DNA of 32,861 nucleotides from Pseudomonadota bacterium (GCA_021817875.1 JAKAFQ010000003.1:1-32861); one strand, 5' to 3'; positions 9,372 to 18,497 are shown, counted from the first letter of the stretch. The notes: generated by a model from the sequence alone, not told the origin. Numbers and translations are program-made.

Positions 9372-9617
9372 TCAGGCACGCTTGCGCTCGATGAAGGCGG
9401 CGATCCTCTCGATCGAGTCCAGGTTGTCGGGGTGCAGCTCCTCGTCCTGAACTGTGATGCCGTACCGTTCCTCGAGATGCATGACGAGCTCCAGTGCGCC
9501 GGTTGAATCCAGAATACCCCGAGCGGTCAGGGAATCGGCATCGCCCAGCGAGGAATCATCACGCGTCAGCAGATAGTTTTCTAGGATGAACTGCCTGAGT
9601 TCGGCACGTAATGTCAT
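9372..9617 (-). CDS. Acyl carrier protein
   Basis: An 81-residue acidic protein with the acyl-carrier fold. The phosphopantetheine site is probably Ser38 in GILDSTGALELV, and the helix after it has HLEERYGITVQDEEL as in typical carriers. It is the first gene of a reverse-strand set with asparagine synthase and the NAD synthase-like enzyme, and starts 105 bases from the divergent AMP-ligase gene. Because a housekeeping acpP normally sits in a fatty-acid operon, this one is probably a dedicated carrier that the ligase loads. The cargo, a fatty, hydroxy or amino acid, is unknown. Confidence 0.88.
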   Translation of the reverse strand: MTLRAELRQFILENYLLTRDDSSLGDADSLTARGILDSTGALELVMHLEERYGITVQDEELHPDNLDSIERIAAFIERKRA

Positions 9618-9652
9618 GCGAACTTTTCTCTTTCACGCCCTGGCCCATGAGT

Positions 9653-9678
9653 ATATGCTCAAGCCGCATATGCTCAAG
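9653..9678. repeat. Direct repeat in the ACP/ligase divergent promoter region
   Basis: ATATGCTCAAG occurs at 9653-9663 and again at 9668-9678, a 15-base period, in the 105-base gap between the divergent ACP and ligase genes. Such paired direct repeats can be a regulator's operator. I do not recognise the motif. Confidence 0.35.
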
Positions 9679-9722
9679 GATTTACGTCACGCTCCCCGGC
9701 CGAAGCCCGGAGAAGCCGATTC

Positions 9723-11351
9723 GTGACCGTCCAGCCACCGAGAGCCAGGCGCCTGCTCCATGACAGCCTGTTGCAAATTGGGCTCGCCGAGGGACGTGCC
9801 CGGATGGTGCTGCTGGCGGACGGACAATCCCATACCTATGGGGAACTGCTCGACACTGCGCAGCGACTGGGGGGCGCGTTGCGCAGCCGCGGCGTCACGC
9901 GCGGCGACCGGGTCGCCATTTACCTGCAGAACGGCTGGATCTGCGCGGTCGCGGTCTTCGGCACCTTGATCGCCGGCGGGGTATTCGTGCTCGTCAATCC
10001 GCAGACCAAGGCGGACAAGCTCGAGTTCATCCTGAAGGACTGCGGCGCCCGGGCGCTGATCACCGAGGTCTCCCTCGAGTCGGGCTGGCGCGAAGCCTTG
10101 AATCGACTCGATGTACTGCCGACGGTGCTTTGCTCCGGTGAGCCAGGTCCCGCCAAGTCACTTGAAGGTCCCGCCGAGTCACTTGAAGGCATTTTGGAGG
10201 CCGCACAACCGCTTGCGGAGCCGGTTCCGGCAATCCCCCTCGATCTTGCCGCCATCATCTACACATCAGGCAGCACCGGGACACCCAAGGGCGTCATGCA
10301 GACGCACCAGGCCATGGTATTCACCGTGGAGAGCCTCACCGAGTATCTGCGCCTGAGTGCGGATGAAAACATTCTCTGCGTGCTGCCGCTGGCCTTCGAT
10401 TACGGCCTCTACCAGCTCCTCATGGCGGTCGCCCTGGGCGCTCGCTTGGTGCTCGAGCGCTCGTTCACTTTCCTCGGACAGATGATCGAGCGCATCCGCG
10501 ACGAGCGCGTCACCGTGTTCCCGGGTGTGCCCACGATCTTCGCCACGCTTCTCGCGGCGCACCGGCGCGCCCCCCTCTCCTTCCCCTCGGTCACGCGGGT
10601 CACCAATACCGCGGCGGCCCTCCCGGATGACTTCGTGACCGGCCTTCGCGAGATGTTTCCGAATGCGCTGATCTACAAGATGTACGGCCTCACGGAATGC
10701 AAGCGCGTGAGCTATCTCGAGCCCGAGCGGATCGACGCCAAACCCGGGTCGGTCGGCAAGGCCATTCCGGGAACGGAGGTCTTTCTGCTCAGCGCCGACG
10801 GCGAGCCCGTTCCTCCGGGCCAATCGGGCACCCTCTACGTAAGGGGACCCCATGTCATGGTCGGCTATTGGAACCGGCCCGATCTGAGCGCGCAGATGCT
10901 CAAGCCCGGGAAGCTTCCCGGCGAGCGCGTGCTATGCACCCACGACCTCTTCCGGATGGATGCAGACGGCTATCTCTACTTCGTGGGACGGACCGATGAC
11001 ATCATCAAGACCCGAGGCGAGAAGGTCAGCCCCGTCGAGGTCGAAAACGCTCTGCACCGCATCCCTGGAGTCCTTGAAGCGGCCGTCATCGGCATCCCGG
11101 ATCCGATTCTCGGTGAAGCGGTTTGCGCCTACGTCGTCGCAGACCCCGCCGCCGCCCTGACTGACCAATCCATCCGCGCCGCAGCCGCCGCGGTCCTGGA
11201 AGCGTACATGGTACCCATCAGGGTGATTTTCTGTGAACACCTCCCGAAAGGACCCAACGGCAAGGTACAAAAGAAGCAACTCGTCCAGAGAGATTTCGGG
11301 CGTTCTCCAAGCCCATCGGCTGATAGGCATGCTTCGAATGACGATGCGTAA
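9723..11351 (+). CDS. Class I AMP-forming acyl-CoA/acyl-ACP ligase
   Basis: A 542-residue ANL-superfamily enzyme that activates a carboxylate as an acyl adenylate and passes it to CoA or a carrier-protein thiol. The P-loop TSGSTGTPKG is at about residues 181-190, followed by YKMYGLTECKR as the acyl/adenine-site motif. VGRTDDIIKTRGEKVSPVEVE (hinge region) begins near 421, and the C-terminal catalytic lysine is probably in GPNGKVQKK. It starts at GTG 9723, with a GGAGAAG about 7 bases upstream. It is divergent from the ACP gene, the likely acceptor. Related ligases occur in exosortase A loci, but this one does not look like a clear copy of that subfamily. Residues 142-155 are a recent tandem duplication. 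Confidence 0.92.
   Translation: MTVQPPRARRLLHDSLLQIGLAEGRARMVLLADGQSHTYGELLDTAQRLGGALRSRGVTRGDRVAIYLQNGWICAVAVFGTLIAGGVFVLVNPQTKADKLEFILKDCGARALITEVSLESGWREALNRLDVLPTVLCSGEPGPAKSLEGPAESLEGILEAAQPLAEPVPAIPLDLAAIIYTSGSTGTPKGVMQTHQAMVFTVESLTEYLRLSADENILCVLPLAFDYGLYQLLMAVALGARLVLERSFTFLGQMIERIRDERVTVFPGVPTIFATLLAAHRRAPLSFPSVTRVTNTAAALPDDFVTGLREMFPNALIYKMYGLTECKRVSYLEPERIDAKPGSVGKAIPGTEVFLLSADGEPVPPGQSGTLYVRGPHVMVGYWNRPDLSAQMLKPGKLPGERVLCTHDLFRMDADGYLYFVGRTDDIIKTRGEKVSPVEVENALHRIPGVLEAAVIGIPDPILGEAVCAYVVADPAAALTDQSIRAAAAAVLEAYMVPIRVIFCEHLPKGPNGKVQKKQLVQRDFGRSPSPSADRHASNDDA
10146..10187 (+). repeat. In-frame 21-bp tandem duplication in the ligase gene
   Basis: Two adjacent 21-base copies (10146-10166, 10167-10187) differ at one base and encode GPAKSLE then GPAESLE. 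The duplication lies in a variable surface region between the N-terminal subdomain and the P-loop, and keeps the frame. Confidence 0.8.
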
Positions 11352-11407
11352 CGCTGTGAAGGCTGGCTCCTGAGGCCGGTCTCCAACATTTCTTCGCATT
11401 TGCATCG

Positions 11408-12673
11408 TCACAGTGAACACGCATTATGTTGCACATACTTATCCACTGTCCTCTGAACAGTGAACTCCTCAATGACCCTTAGGTGCAACGCATCTGCAAG
11501 CCGCGCCGCTCGTACAGGATCTTCGAGGAGGGTGTTTAGCGCAGCGTATAGCGCATCAGGATTTTCAGGCGGCACCAATATTCCATGGACACCACTCTGG
11601 ATAACCTCAGGGATCCCCCCTACAGCGGTAGCAACCACGGGTTTTCTGAAAACCGCCGCCTCGAGCGGAACCAATGGAAAGCCTTCTCTGCGCGAGGAGA
11701 CGACCACCACACACGCGGCACTGAGAAGGCGGACCGCCTCCTGATGAGGGGCATCCACGCAAAGCGTCACACGATCGGTCAAATTCGCCGCACGCACCGC
11801 ATTGCGCGTTTCAGCAAGCGCCTTGCCTGCGCGGCCGGCGATCACGAGCTTAACGTCCGTCCGCTCACACTGCAGCCGGGAGAATGCCTGCAAAAGGACA
11901 TCGTGACCTTTGACGTGATCGAATGTCCCCAAATTCACAATCAACTTAGCGCCAGACAGGTTTTCCAGAACGCCTGATGCTCCTGTCGCAAGGAGTCGGA
12001 CGCGCTCCGCATCAACCCCATTGCAGATAACGCGAACTCGACTGGCGGGAATCTTGAACTCCGAATGCAGGCGCCGTTCCATGTCTTTTGACAGAACTAC
12101 CAGACGGTCCGTGTGCCGAAACATCCATGCGCACACCTTGCGCACGACACCCCGGCATGCCACAAGATCGTGCAGGTCGGTACCATGGAATGACAGCACA
12201 AGCGAACCGCGGTATATTCCGAGCCAGCGAAGCACCGCCCAAGTGAATGCGTAACCTGAGACGTAATGGATGTTGGCGACCTTCACATTTTGGCTGCGCA
12301 CGAAGCGCTGGATTGCCCGGAGTTGCGCGGGGAAATGGAAAGCGTACGACAGCAAGACCCGAAGAGTCAGGGAACGATGGTCAAAAGGTGCTCGAAAACG
12401 GAATCGCAACGTACGCCGTCCATCGGTGTCGAGCCCATTCTCGGGACATTTGTGCTGCCACGATGAAACGATGACCAATGGCTGAAAATCGGACTGCCGA
12501 GCGAGCCCCGAATAGAGATCGCATACAACTCGATTGACTCCGCCGACATGCTTGAGTTCCCAGGGCACGATCAGCGCAAAAGTAGGACGACTACGTCGCC
12601 CGGTATCGTCGCTTGTCTCGCGATCGGAATTCACGACACACTCATCGCGCTGTATAACCGCAGTCTGGCGCAT
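11408..12673 (-). CDS. Glycosyltransferase family 4 protein A
   Basis: A GT-B-fold transferase of about 421 residues from ATG 12673; a TTG at 12688 would add five residues, and neither start has a strong ribosome site. The N-terminal glycine-rich turn is KHVGGVNRVVCDL. The central SFHGTDLHD and VICNGVDAERV motifs lead into the nucleotide-binding domain. The EX7E-type segment is REGFPLVPLEAAVFRKPVVATAVGG, as in retaining GT4 enzymes using nucleotide sugars. It is the last gene of the seven-gene reverse-strand operon and is convergent with the AMP ligase 56 bases away. Its base composition is somewhat less GC-rich than the genes upstream in the operon. Donor and acceptor cannot be told from sequence. 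Confidence 0.88.
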   Translation of the reverse strand: MRQTAVIQRDECVVNSDRETSDDTGRRSRPTFALIVPWELKHVGGVNRVVCDLYSGLARQSDFQPLVIVSSWQHKCPENGLDTDGRRTLRFRFRAPFDHRSLTLRVLLSYAFHFPAQLRAIQRFVRSQNVKVANIHYVSGYAFTWAVLRWLGIYRGSLVLSFHGTDLHDLVACRGVVRKVCAWMFRHTDRLVVLSKDMERRLHSEFKIPASRVRVICNGVDAERVRLLATGASGVLENLSGAKLIVNLGTFDHVKGHDVLLQAFSRLQCERTDVKLVIAGRAGKALAETRNAVRAANLTDRVTLCVDAPHQEAVRLLSAACVVVVSSRREGFPLVPLEAAVFRKPVVATAVGGIPEVIQSGVHGILVPPENPDALYAALNTLLEDPVRAARLADALHLRVIEEFTVQRTVDKYVQHNACSL

Positions 12674-12730
12674 GCTCAGTGATCTCAAACAGTTCAGAAA
12701 TATCCATTGTTCCGTTATTTATATCTCATG

Positions 12731-13969
12731 CTACTGACTGTCAAGCGCTGATCCACCCGGCACCATCCATTGCTTCCTCAACACTTCACACAATCGATCC
12801 GCATTTCGGGCGAGATCGTATTTCGCTCGCACTTTGACTCGACCGGCAGCTCCAAACTTGCGCGCCAGACCTTCATCGTCCGCCAGTCTCTCAATCGCCT
12901 TTGCCAGACATTCGGCGCTGCCCGGTGGCACGAGCAACCCATCAACACCATCGTCAATAATCTCCGGAATCCCGGTGATGCGCGTCGCCACGCAAGGACA
13001 CTCCATCGCCATCGCTTCCATCAGCACGACCGGAACCCCCTCGAGGAAGCTCGAGAGCACAAAAATGTCACTTGCCGAGAGATACTCCGGAACCCGGTCG
13101 TGGCTGCAGGCTCCCGCGAGGCGCACCACATCGCCGAGTCCGAGCTTCGCAATGAGCGCCTCGAGTTCCCCGCGGCAAGACCCTTCCCCGATGATGGTGA
13201 GGTTCACGCCTTTCCCTCGGCTGCGCAGCAGGTGCACGGCCTCGATGAGAAGAGGATAGCCTTTGACGCGCGACAGGTGCCCAACCGAAATCAACCGAAG
13301 CGGTACTCTCGGGATTCTCGGGCGAGAGGGCCCCGGAGCGTATTCAGCGGTATCCACGCCCAGAGGGACGACCATCACTTTGTGCCAGTGGGCCGAATCG
13401 CTGGCGTTCATCACCTGGCTGCGCCCGAATTGACTGATCGTGATGACGAACTGCGCGTATCTCACCTTCTCGGCGAGGTGAAATCCCACGACATCGACGA
13501 ACTCGCCCGAGCCATGCAGCGTCATCGAATAGGTGATCGGAAACACCCTGGACAGCAGCAGCAGCACGGTCGAAGCAAAGTGCGTGTGAATGTTCCGCAC
13601 CCCGCGGGAGGTGAAGTAATGCCCCGCCACTACCGCTTCGAAGAAATACACCGTATAGGAGAGCAGGAGCTGCGGTGTTCCCCGCGTCAGCGCCCACGCG
13701 TAGGTGAGACCTCGGAAGTATCGGATGGGATGGCGTGCGAGAACTCTCAAATTGACCGCCAGCGCATGGAACGCGCCGGCGCCGAGCACCGAGAATGTCC
13801 GCTTTTCCTCTGCCGCCTCCTCCTGGCTCAGAGCCGAGCTCTGCCTGTCGGGCCGACGCACCGATACCGTCGATACGTCGAAACCCCGCCGGCGCAGCGA
13901 TAAGACCTCCCGCATGATGTAGGTGTGATTGACGGCCGGGTATTGAGCGATCAGGTATCCGAGTTTCAT
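12731..13969 (-). CDS. Glycosyltransferase family 4 protein B
   Basis: A 412-residue GT-B transferase beginning MKLGYLIAQYPAVNHTYIMRE, a start typical of WcaL/EpsF-like exopolysaccharide transferases ('YP..s.tFi..Ei'). The C-terminal domain has SVGHLSRVKGYPLLIEA, the donor-site segment SSFLEGVPVVLMEAMAMECP, and ATRITGIPEIIDDGVDGLLVPP. The frame extends upstream past 13969, but those residues overlap the dehydrogenase gene and look non-native, so ATG 13969 is preferred. It follows the GDP-mannose dehydrogenase by 28 bases. It probably adds one residue of the repeat unit on the cytoplasmic face. Confidence 0.9.
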   Translation of the reverse strand: MKLGYLIAQYPAVNHTYIMREVLSLRRRGFDVSTVSVRRPDRQSSALSQEEAAEEKRTFSVLGAGAFHALAVNLRVLARHPIRYFRGLTYAWALTRGTPQLLLSYTVYFFEAVVAGHYFTSRGVRNIHTHFASTVLLLLSRVFPITYSMTLHGSGEFVDVVGFHLAEKVRYAQFVITISQFGRSQVMNASDSAHWHKVMVVPLGVDTAEYAPGPSRPRIPRVPLRLISVGHLSRVKGYPLLIEAVHLLRSRGKGVNLTIIGEGSCRGELEALIAKLGLGDVVRLAGACSHDRVPEYLSASDIFVLSSFLEGVPVVLMEAMAMECPCVATRITGIPEIIDDGVDGLLVPPGSAECLAKAIERLADDEGLARKFGAAGRVKVRAKYDLARNADRLCEVLRKQWMVPGGSALDSQ

Positions 13970-13997
13970 GATCGAAGCTCGTGGACGCAGGTATCGA

Positions 13998-15314
13998 TTA
14001 CCAACCCATCCCCTGGTAGGCCTCGCTCGAGAGCTTCTCCGGTACCGCCCTGACGAGGTCGATGACCCGTTTGCCCTCGAGGTGCGCACCGAGCTCACGG
14101 TACTCCTTCGATGCGTTTCCGATGACGACGGTGTCGCTGTCGCGAATCACATCGGCCGCGCTCTCGCGCATGAGCGACCAGAGGTGCGGGATCTCCCGTG
14201 CCACGTATTCGCTGTTCGCTCCAATGATGTTGGCACGCACCACATGCGCATCATGAATCGCCACCTGGCAACCCTTGCCAATGAGCATCTCCACCAGAGA
14301 GACGACGGGCGATTCGCGCAGATCGTCAGTCCCCGCCTTGAAGGCGAGCCCGAGAATGCCCACGCGTCGCGAGCCCGACGCCATCACCATGTGGAACGCC
14401 CGGTCGATGTGCCGGCGGTTGCTCTCCAGGGTCGCCTCCAGCAACGGCATCGGCACGTCTTCGACCCGGCCTCGGTGCACCAGGGCGCGCAGGTCCTTCG
14501 GAAGGCAGGAGCCACCGAATGCAAACCCCGGACGCAGGTAGGCAGCCGAGATGTTCAGCTTCTTGTCCTCGCAGAACACGCGCATCACCTCGTGACTATC
14601 GATTCCCATGGCCTTGCACAACGCGCCGATCTCGTTGGCGAACGCCACTTTCAATCCATGAAAGGAGTTGCATGCGTACTTGACCGTCTCGGCCACGCGC
14701 AACGGCACGATATGACAGGCGGCCTTTACGGAGGAATATAACCGAGCGACGGGCTCAGCGTGCGAAGGATCGAGCGCGCCAATCAGCGTGAAGGGCGGCT
14801 CTCTGAAGTCGCGGATGGAAGTCCCCTCGCGCAGAAACTCGGGGTTCGAGCAAACTGTGAATTCCGTCCCGTGGTGCAACCCCGAAGCTTTCTCGATGCT
14901 CGGAATCACATAGCCGTCAATCGTTCCCGGCATGACGGTGCTGCGGACCACGATTGTATGGGCCCGGCCCTTGGTGCGCAGCGCCTGGCCGATCTGCTCC
15001 GAGACTCGCCCGACGTACTGCAGGTCAATGCTGCCGTTGGGCCGGCTGGGCGTGCCCACGCACACGAGGGAAATGTCGGTCGAGCGGACCGCCTCGCCGA
15101 CATGGGTGGTGGCTGACAGGCGCCCGGACTTCACCACCTCGGCCACCATGTCGACGATGCCCTCCTCCAGGATGGTGCTGCGCCCGGAGTTGATCTGGCT
15201 CACTTTGGCTTCGGACACATCGACACCGATCACCCGGTGGCCTTCGCTGGCAAAGCAGGCGGCGGAGACGCAGCCGACGTAGCCCAACCCGAAGACGCTG
15301 ATTGCACTGTTCAT
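13998..15314 (-). CDS. algD: GDP-mannose 6-dehydrogenase (AlgD-like)
   Basis: A 438-residue enzyme expected to oxidise GDP-mannose to GDP-mannuronate, the precursor used in alginate. The N-terminal Rossmann fold begins SVFGLGYVG. CVGTPSRPNGSIDLQYV, VVRSTVMPGT and NPEFLREGTSI follow, and the catalytic cysteine is Cys270 in FGGSCLPKDLRAL. The stretch LGLAFKAGTDDLRESP is nearly identical to Pseudomonas AlgD, and the ending in GW recalls its C-terminal tail. GGGAGA lies about 9 bases before ATG 15314; another ATG at 15323 is too close to that site. With the TviB-like enzyme, the locus encodes two uronate-forming dehydrogenases of different substrate class. A UDP-glucose dehydrogenase is less likely given these motifs. 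Confidence 0.9.
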   Translation of the reverse strand: MNSAISVFGLGYVGCVSAACFASEGHRVIGVDVSEAKVSQINSGRSTILEEGIVDMVAEVVKSGRLSATTHVGEAVRSTDISLVCVGTPSRPNGSIDLQYVGRVSEQIGQALRTKGRAHTIVVRSTVMPGTIDGYVIPSIEKASGLHHGTEFTVCSNPEFLREGTSIRDFREPPFTLIGALDPSHAEPVARLYSSVKAACHIVPLRVAETVKYACNSFHGLKVAFANEIGALCKAMGIDSHEVMRVFCEDKKLNISAAYLRPGFAFGGSCLPKDLRALVHRGRVEDVPMPLLEATLESNRRHIDRAFHMVMASGSRRVGILGLAFKAGTDDLRESPVVSLVEMLIGKGCQVAIHDAHVVRANIIGANSEYVAREIPHLWSLMRESAADVIRDSDTVVIGNASKEYRELGAHLEGKRVIDLVRAVPEKLSSEAYQGMGW

Positions 15315-15353
15315 TGGTCTCATTCTCCCGCTACGACGCGCCTCGGGGGACGC

Positions 15354-16544
15354 TTAGGAAAGACATTGCTTCAAAAACTCGGTTGCCACGGCGCTCCAGC
15401 TCCCATGCTGTCGCACGAACGCGAGCGCGTCCACCGCCAGTCTCTGCGCTCTCTGCGGATCCGACATCAGGCGCACGATCGAGTCCACCTGCTGCTCGGG
15501 GGTGTCCGCGATGAGCAGTTGCTCCTTGTGGCGAACCGGCAGACCCTCGGCGCCGATCGTGGTCGAGACGACCGGTACGCCCATGGCCATGGCCTCGTAG
15601 ATCTTGATGCGCGTGCCGCCACCGACTCTCAAGGGCACCAGGCAGACACCCGCCCGCGCAAGATGAGGCCGTACGTCCGGTACGGTTCCGGTCAGGCGCA
15701 TGCCCTCGGTTCGCTCCGCGAGCTTGCGCAGCTTCTCCGACGGCGCGCGTCCGACGATGGTCAGCGTGGCATCCGGAATTTGCGCGCGAACGCGCCCGAA
15801 GACCTGCTCGACGAACCAGCGGATCCCCTCCTCGTTCGGCATCCAATCCATCGAGCCGACGAACAGGATCTCCGTGCGCTGTCGGGACGGATGGGCGGGG
15901 GCAACGAAATACTCGAGATCCACACCCGTCGGCACGCTGCCCACCTGGTCGAGCCCGTAGTCACGGCGCATGGTGGCCGCGTCCGCCTCGGATACAGCGA
16001 TCACCCGATTGAACCGCCGGCACTCCTCGCCCTCGAAGCGGCGCATGCGACGCCATTGCGCGCGCAAGTAAGCCCGGCGCAGCGGGTCCCTGGCCACCGA
16101 GGCATGTCGCCGCCAGATACTCGCTTCCACATTGTGCTGGAACAGCACAGTGCGGGCACCGAGACGGGAAGGGACATTCTGTGAAGGGGTCAGAAAATCG
16201 CAAACGATGAGATCCGCGTGGGCAGCCCGCCGCGCGACCTCCGTGCGCTGCGCTTCAGATCGATAGCGGGCGATGGCGTACGGCAGGCTCGAGAAGAGAT
16301 TGGCGGCGAGATCGAGAAAAAAACCGGGTTGGAATTTCTTCGTGGGGCGAAACGGGACCGTGACCAGCTCTGTGCAGTACTCTGCGGCCCGCTCCGGGGC
16401 ATCGGGGGCCGCGCCGCCATCATCGAGGCACAGGTACGTCACCTCATGCTCGGTCGCCAGCGCGCGCAGCATCTGATACGTGCGAATCCGGCCGCCTTTG
16501 TCGACCGGATGCAGCAGCTCCGTCTTGACCCAGAGAATGCGCAC
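15354..16544 (-). CDS. Glycosyltransferase family 4 protein C
   Basis: A 396-residue GT-B transferase starting at GTG 16544, three bases after the asparagine synthase stop. The N-terminus MRILWVKTELLHPVDKGGRIRT resembles a transferase type common in exosortase A loci. LFQHNVEASIWRRH and SVPTGVDLEYFV mark the interdomain region. The donor-site motif is PLRVGGGTRIKIYEAMAMGVPVV, where GGTRxKxxEA replaces the classical EX7E start, as in many GT4_2 members. It is tightly packed in the reverse-strand operon. Specificity is unknown. Confidence 0.88.
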   Translation of the reverse strand: MRILWVKTELLHPVDKGGRIRTYQMLRALATEHEVTYLCLDDGGAAPDAPERAAEYCTELVTVPFRPTKKFQPGFFLDLAANLFSSLPYAIARYRSEAQRTEVARRAAHADLIVCDFLTPSQNVPSRLGARTVLFQHNVEASIWRRHASVARDPLRRAYLRAQWRRMRRFEGEECRRFNRVIAVSEADAATMRRDYGLDQVGSVPTGVDLEYFVAPAHPSRQRTEILFVGSMDWMPNEEGIRWFVEQVFGRVRAQIPDATLTIVGRAPSEKLRKLAERTEGMRLTGTVPDVRPHLARAGVCLVPLRVGGGTRIKIYEAMAMGVPVVSTTIGAEGLPVRHKEQLLIADTPEQQVDSIVRLMSDPQRAQRLAVDALAFVRQHGSWSAVATEFLKQCLS

Positions 16545-16547
16545 GGA

Positions 16548-18497
16548 TCAGGCCGCCTGGGGCTGCGCCAGCGCCATCTCGGCGGGGGTCTCACCATCTA
16601 GGTATATCCGGGCCCAGACTTCGAAGGTCAGCAGCGCCCAAAGCCGCTCGGAATGGTTGATGCCGGCCAGGTGCTCCCGGGCCAGCGTGTCGACCGCCGG
16701 AGCGTCGAACAACCTGCGCTCGGATGCCCTGGGACTCAGCACGTATTCGTCCAAAAGCGGTTGCCAGCGGCCGCGCAGCCAAGAACCCACCGGCACCGGG
16801 AAGCCCATTTTGCCTCGACTCAGAATCTCCCGCGGCAGCCGATCGCGCATCGCCTCACGCAGAATCCATTTGGTGGTCGCTCCGCGCAGCTTCATGCGCT
16901 GCGGGAGCCTTGCGACCCATTCGGTAAAGGGATGATCGAGGAAGGGCACCCGGCTCTCGATGGAGGCCGCCATGCTCATCTGGTCCTGTTTCATGAGCAG
17001 CTCGTGCAGGTACGTGCTCACGTCGGCATACAACATCCGCGAGAGCAGCGGTCGGTCCCGGACGCGGTCGAGCGCCGCGTGGTAAGCCTCGTAGGGCCGT
17101 ATATCCCCCAGTTGCTCGAGGACCGGAGCGGCGAGCAGAGCCGACTGAGCTTGACGGGAGAAGACGGCGAAGTTATCGAGATACAGCTCATCGAGCTCCG
17201 AGCCCCGGGTGAGAAATGTGCGGGCGGCAATCTGCCGGGCCCGCCAATGCCTGGGCAACGCGGTGATCGCCCGGCTCATGCCGCGGCGTACACCGCGCGG
17301 CACGTATCGCTCGTACGCCGTACCGGCACGAACGTTGAAGGCCGTGACCCGGTATCGGTTGTATCCGGCGAGCATTTCGTCGCTTCCCTCGCCGGTGAGC
17401 ACCACCTTGACGTGCTCCGATGCAAGCCGCGACACGAAGTACAGCGCCACGCTCGAGGGATGCGCGAGCGGCTCGTCCTCGTGCCAGATGAGTCGGGGCA
17501 GTGCCGCAAAGAACTCCTCGGGCGAGACGAGCACCTCACGATGCTCGGTGCCATAGGCATGAGCGACCATGCGCGCGTACCGCAACTCGTTGGCCTCCCG
17601 CTCCGCGAACGCCACTGAGAACGTCCGGATGGGTTGCTTGACGAGCGGCGCCATGGTCGCGGTGATGGCCGCTGAATCGATGCCCCCCGAGAGGAACATG
17701 CCGAGCGGTACGTCGCTCATCAGCCGGATCCGCACCGCTTCCGTGAGTCGCTGAGAATACTCGGCGACCAGCGCTCGCTCGGCTGAAGAGCCTGCCGCAA
17801 CGGTCTCGGAACCACTTGGATACTCGAGATCCCAGTAGCGCCGGATGGAAATGGCGCCGTCCTTCCACAGGAGGAAATGACCGGGCGGCAGCCTTCGCAC
17901 ACTCTGGATGAGCGTCTCGTTGCCCGACGGCGCGTGATTGGCGAGAAAGTCGGGCAGCGCCGCGACGTTCAGCGCCGCTCGGGTGCGCATGCCGCAGAGC
18001 ACCGCCTTGATCTCGGAGCCGAAGACGAGCCCGCCCTCGGGCTGGTGCCGGTAGTAGAGGGGCTTCACCCCGAATCGATCGCGCGCCAGAAAGAGACTGC
18101 GCTCGCGCGTGTCCCAGATCGCAAACGCAAACATGCCGCGCATGTGATCGAGGCAGCCGACGCCGTGCCGCTCGAACAGGTGCAACACCGTCTCCGTATC
18201 GGAACGCGTACGATACTGAATGCCTTCGGCCTCGAGCTGCGGCTTGATCTCGGGGTGGTTGAAGGTCTCACCGTTATAGACGATGACGTAGCGCCGGTCG
18301 GCGCTGTACATGGGCTGCTGACCATGCGCGACGTCCACGATGCTCAGCCTGCGATGACCCAGCCCGACGCCTGGCCCCATGTGCACACCCGCTCCATCGG
18401 GACCCCGATGCAACAGGGTGTCGCGCATGCGCTCGATGAGCCCCGGCGAGGGGCCATCGTGCGCGCTTACAGTGACGATTCCACAAATCCCGCACAT
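16548..18497 (-). CDS. asnB: Asparagine synthase family amidotransferase 2
   Basis: A second class II glutamine amidotransferase/ligase, 649 residues. Cys2 in MCGICGI is the glutaminase nucleophile; LLHRGPDGAG and RTRSDTET follow. The usual YNGEIYN appears as YNGETFN. The synthetase domain has PP-loop SGGIDSAA near residue 270, GEGSDEMLAGYNRY, and SRVPFLDHPFTEW. It resembles the amidotransferase found in exosortase A exopolysaccharide loci. It lies between the GT2 gene (54-base gap) and a GT4 gene (3-base gap), so it is co-expressed with glycan assembly, unlike copy 1, which sits with the ACP. Its likely job is amidation of a uronic acid carboxylate, or a similar substituent. Confidence 0.92.
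   Translation of the reverse strand: MCGICGIVTVSAHDGPSPGLIERMRDTLLHRGPDGAGVHMGPGVGLGHRRLSIVDVAHGQQPMYSADRRYVIVYNGETFNHPEIKPQLEAEGIQYRTRSDTETVLHLFERHGVGCLDHMRGMFAFAIWDTRERSLFLARDRFGVKPLYYRHQPEGGLVFGSEIKAVLCGMRTRAALNVAALPDFLANHAPSGNETLIQSVRRLPPGHFLLWKDGAISIRRYWDLEYPSGSETVAAGSSAERALVAEYSQRLTEAVRIRLMSDVPLGMFLSGGIDSAAITATMAPLVKQPIRTFSVAFAEREANELRYARMVAHAYGTEHREVLVSPEEFFAALPRLIWHEDEPLAHPSSVALYFVSRLASEHVKVVLTGEGSDEMLAGYNRYRVTAFNVRAGTAYERYVPRGVRRGMSRAITALPRHWRARQIAARTFLTRGSELDELYLDNFAVFSRQAQSALLAAPVLEQLGDIRPYEAYHAALDRVRDRPLLSRMLYADVSTYLHELLMKQDQMSMAASIESRVPFLDHPFTEWVARLPQRMKLRGATTKWILREAMRDRLPREILSRGKMGFPVPVGSWLRGRWQPLLDEYVLSPRASERRLFDAPAVDTLAREHLAGINHSERLWALLTFEVWARIYLDGETPAEMALAQPQAA

Noticed and set aside
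7389..9506. Long forward open frame (705 codons) opposite the asparagine synthase
   Set aside because: The reverse-strand genes have unmistakable motifs; the forward frame is a GC-driven shadow with no domain features.
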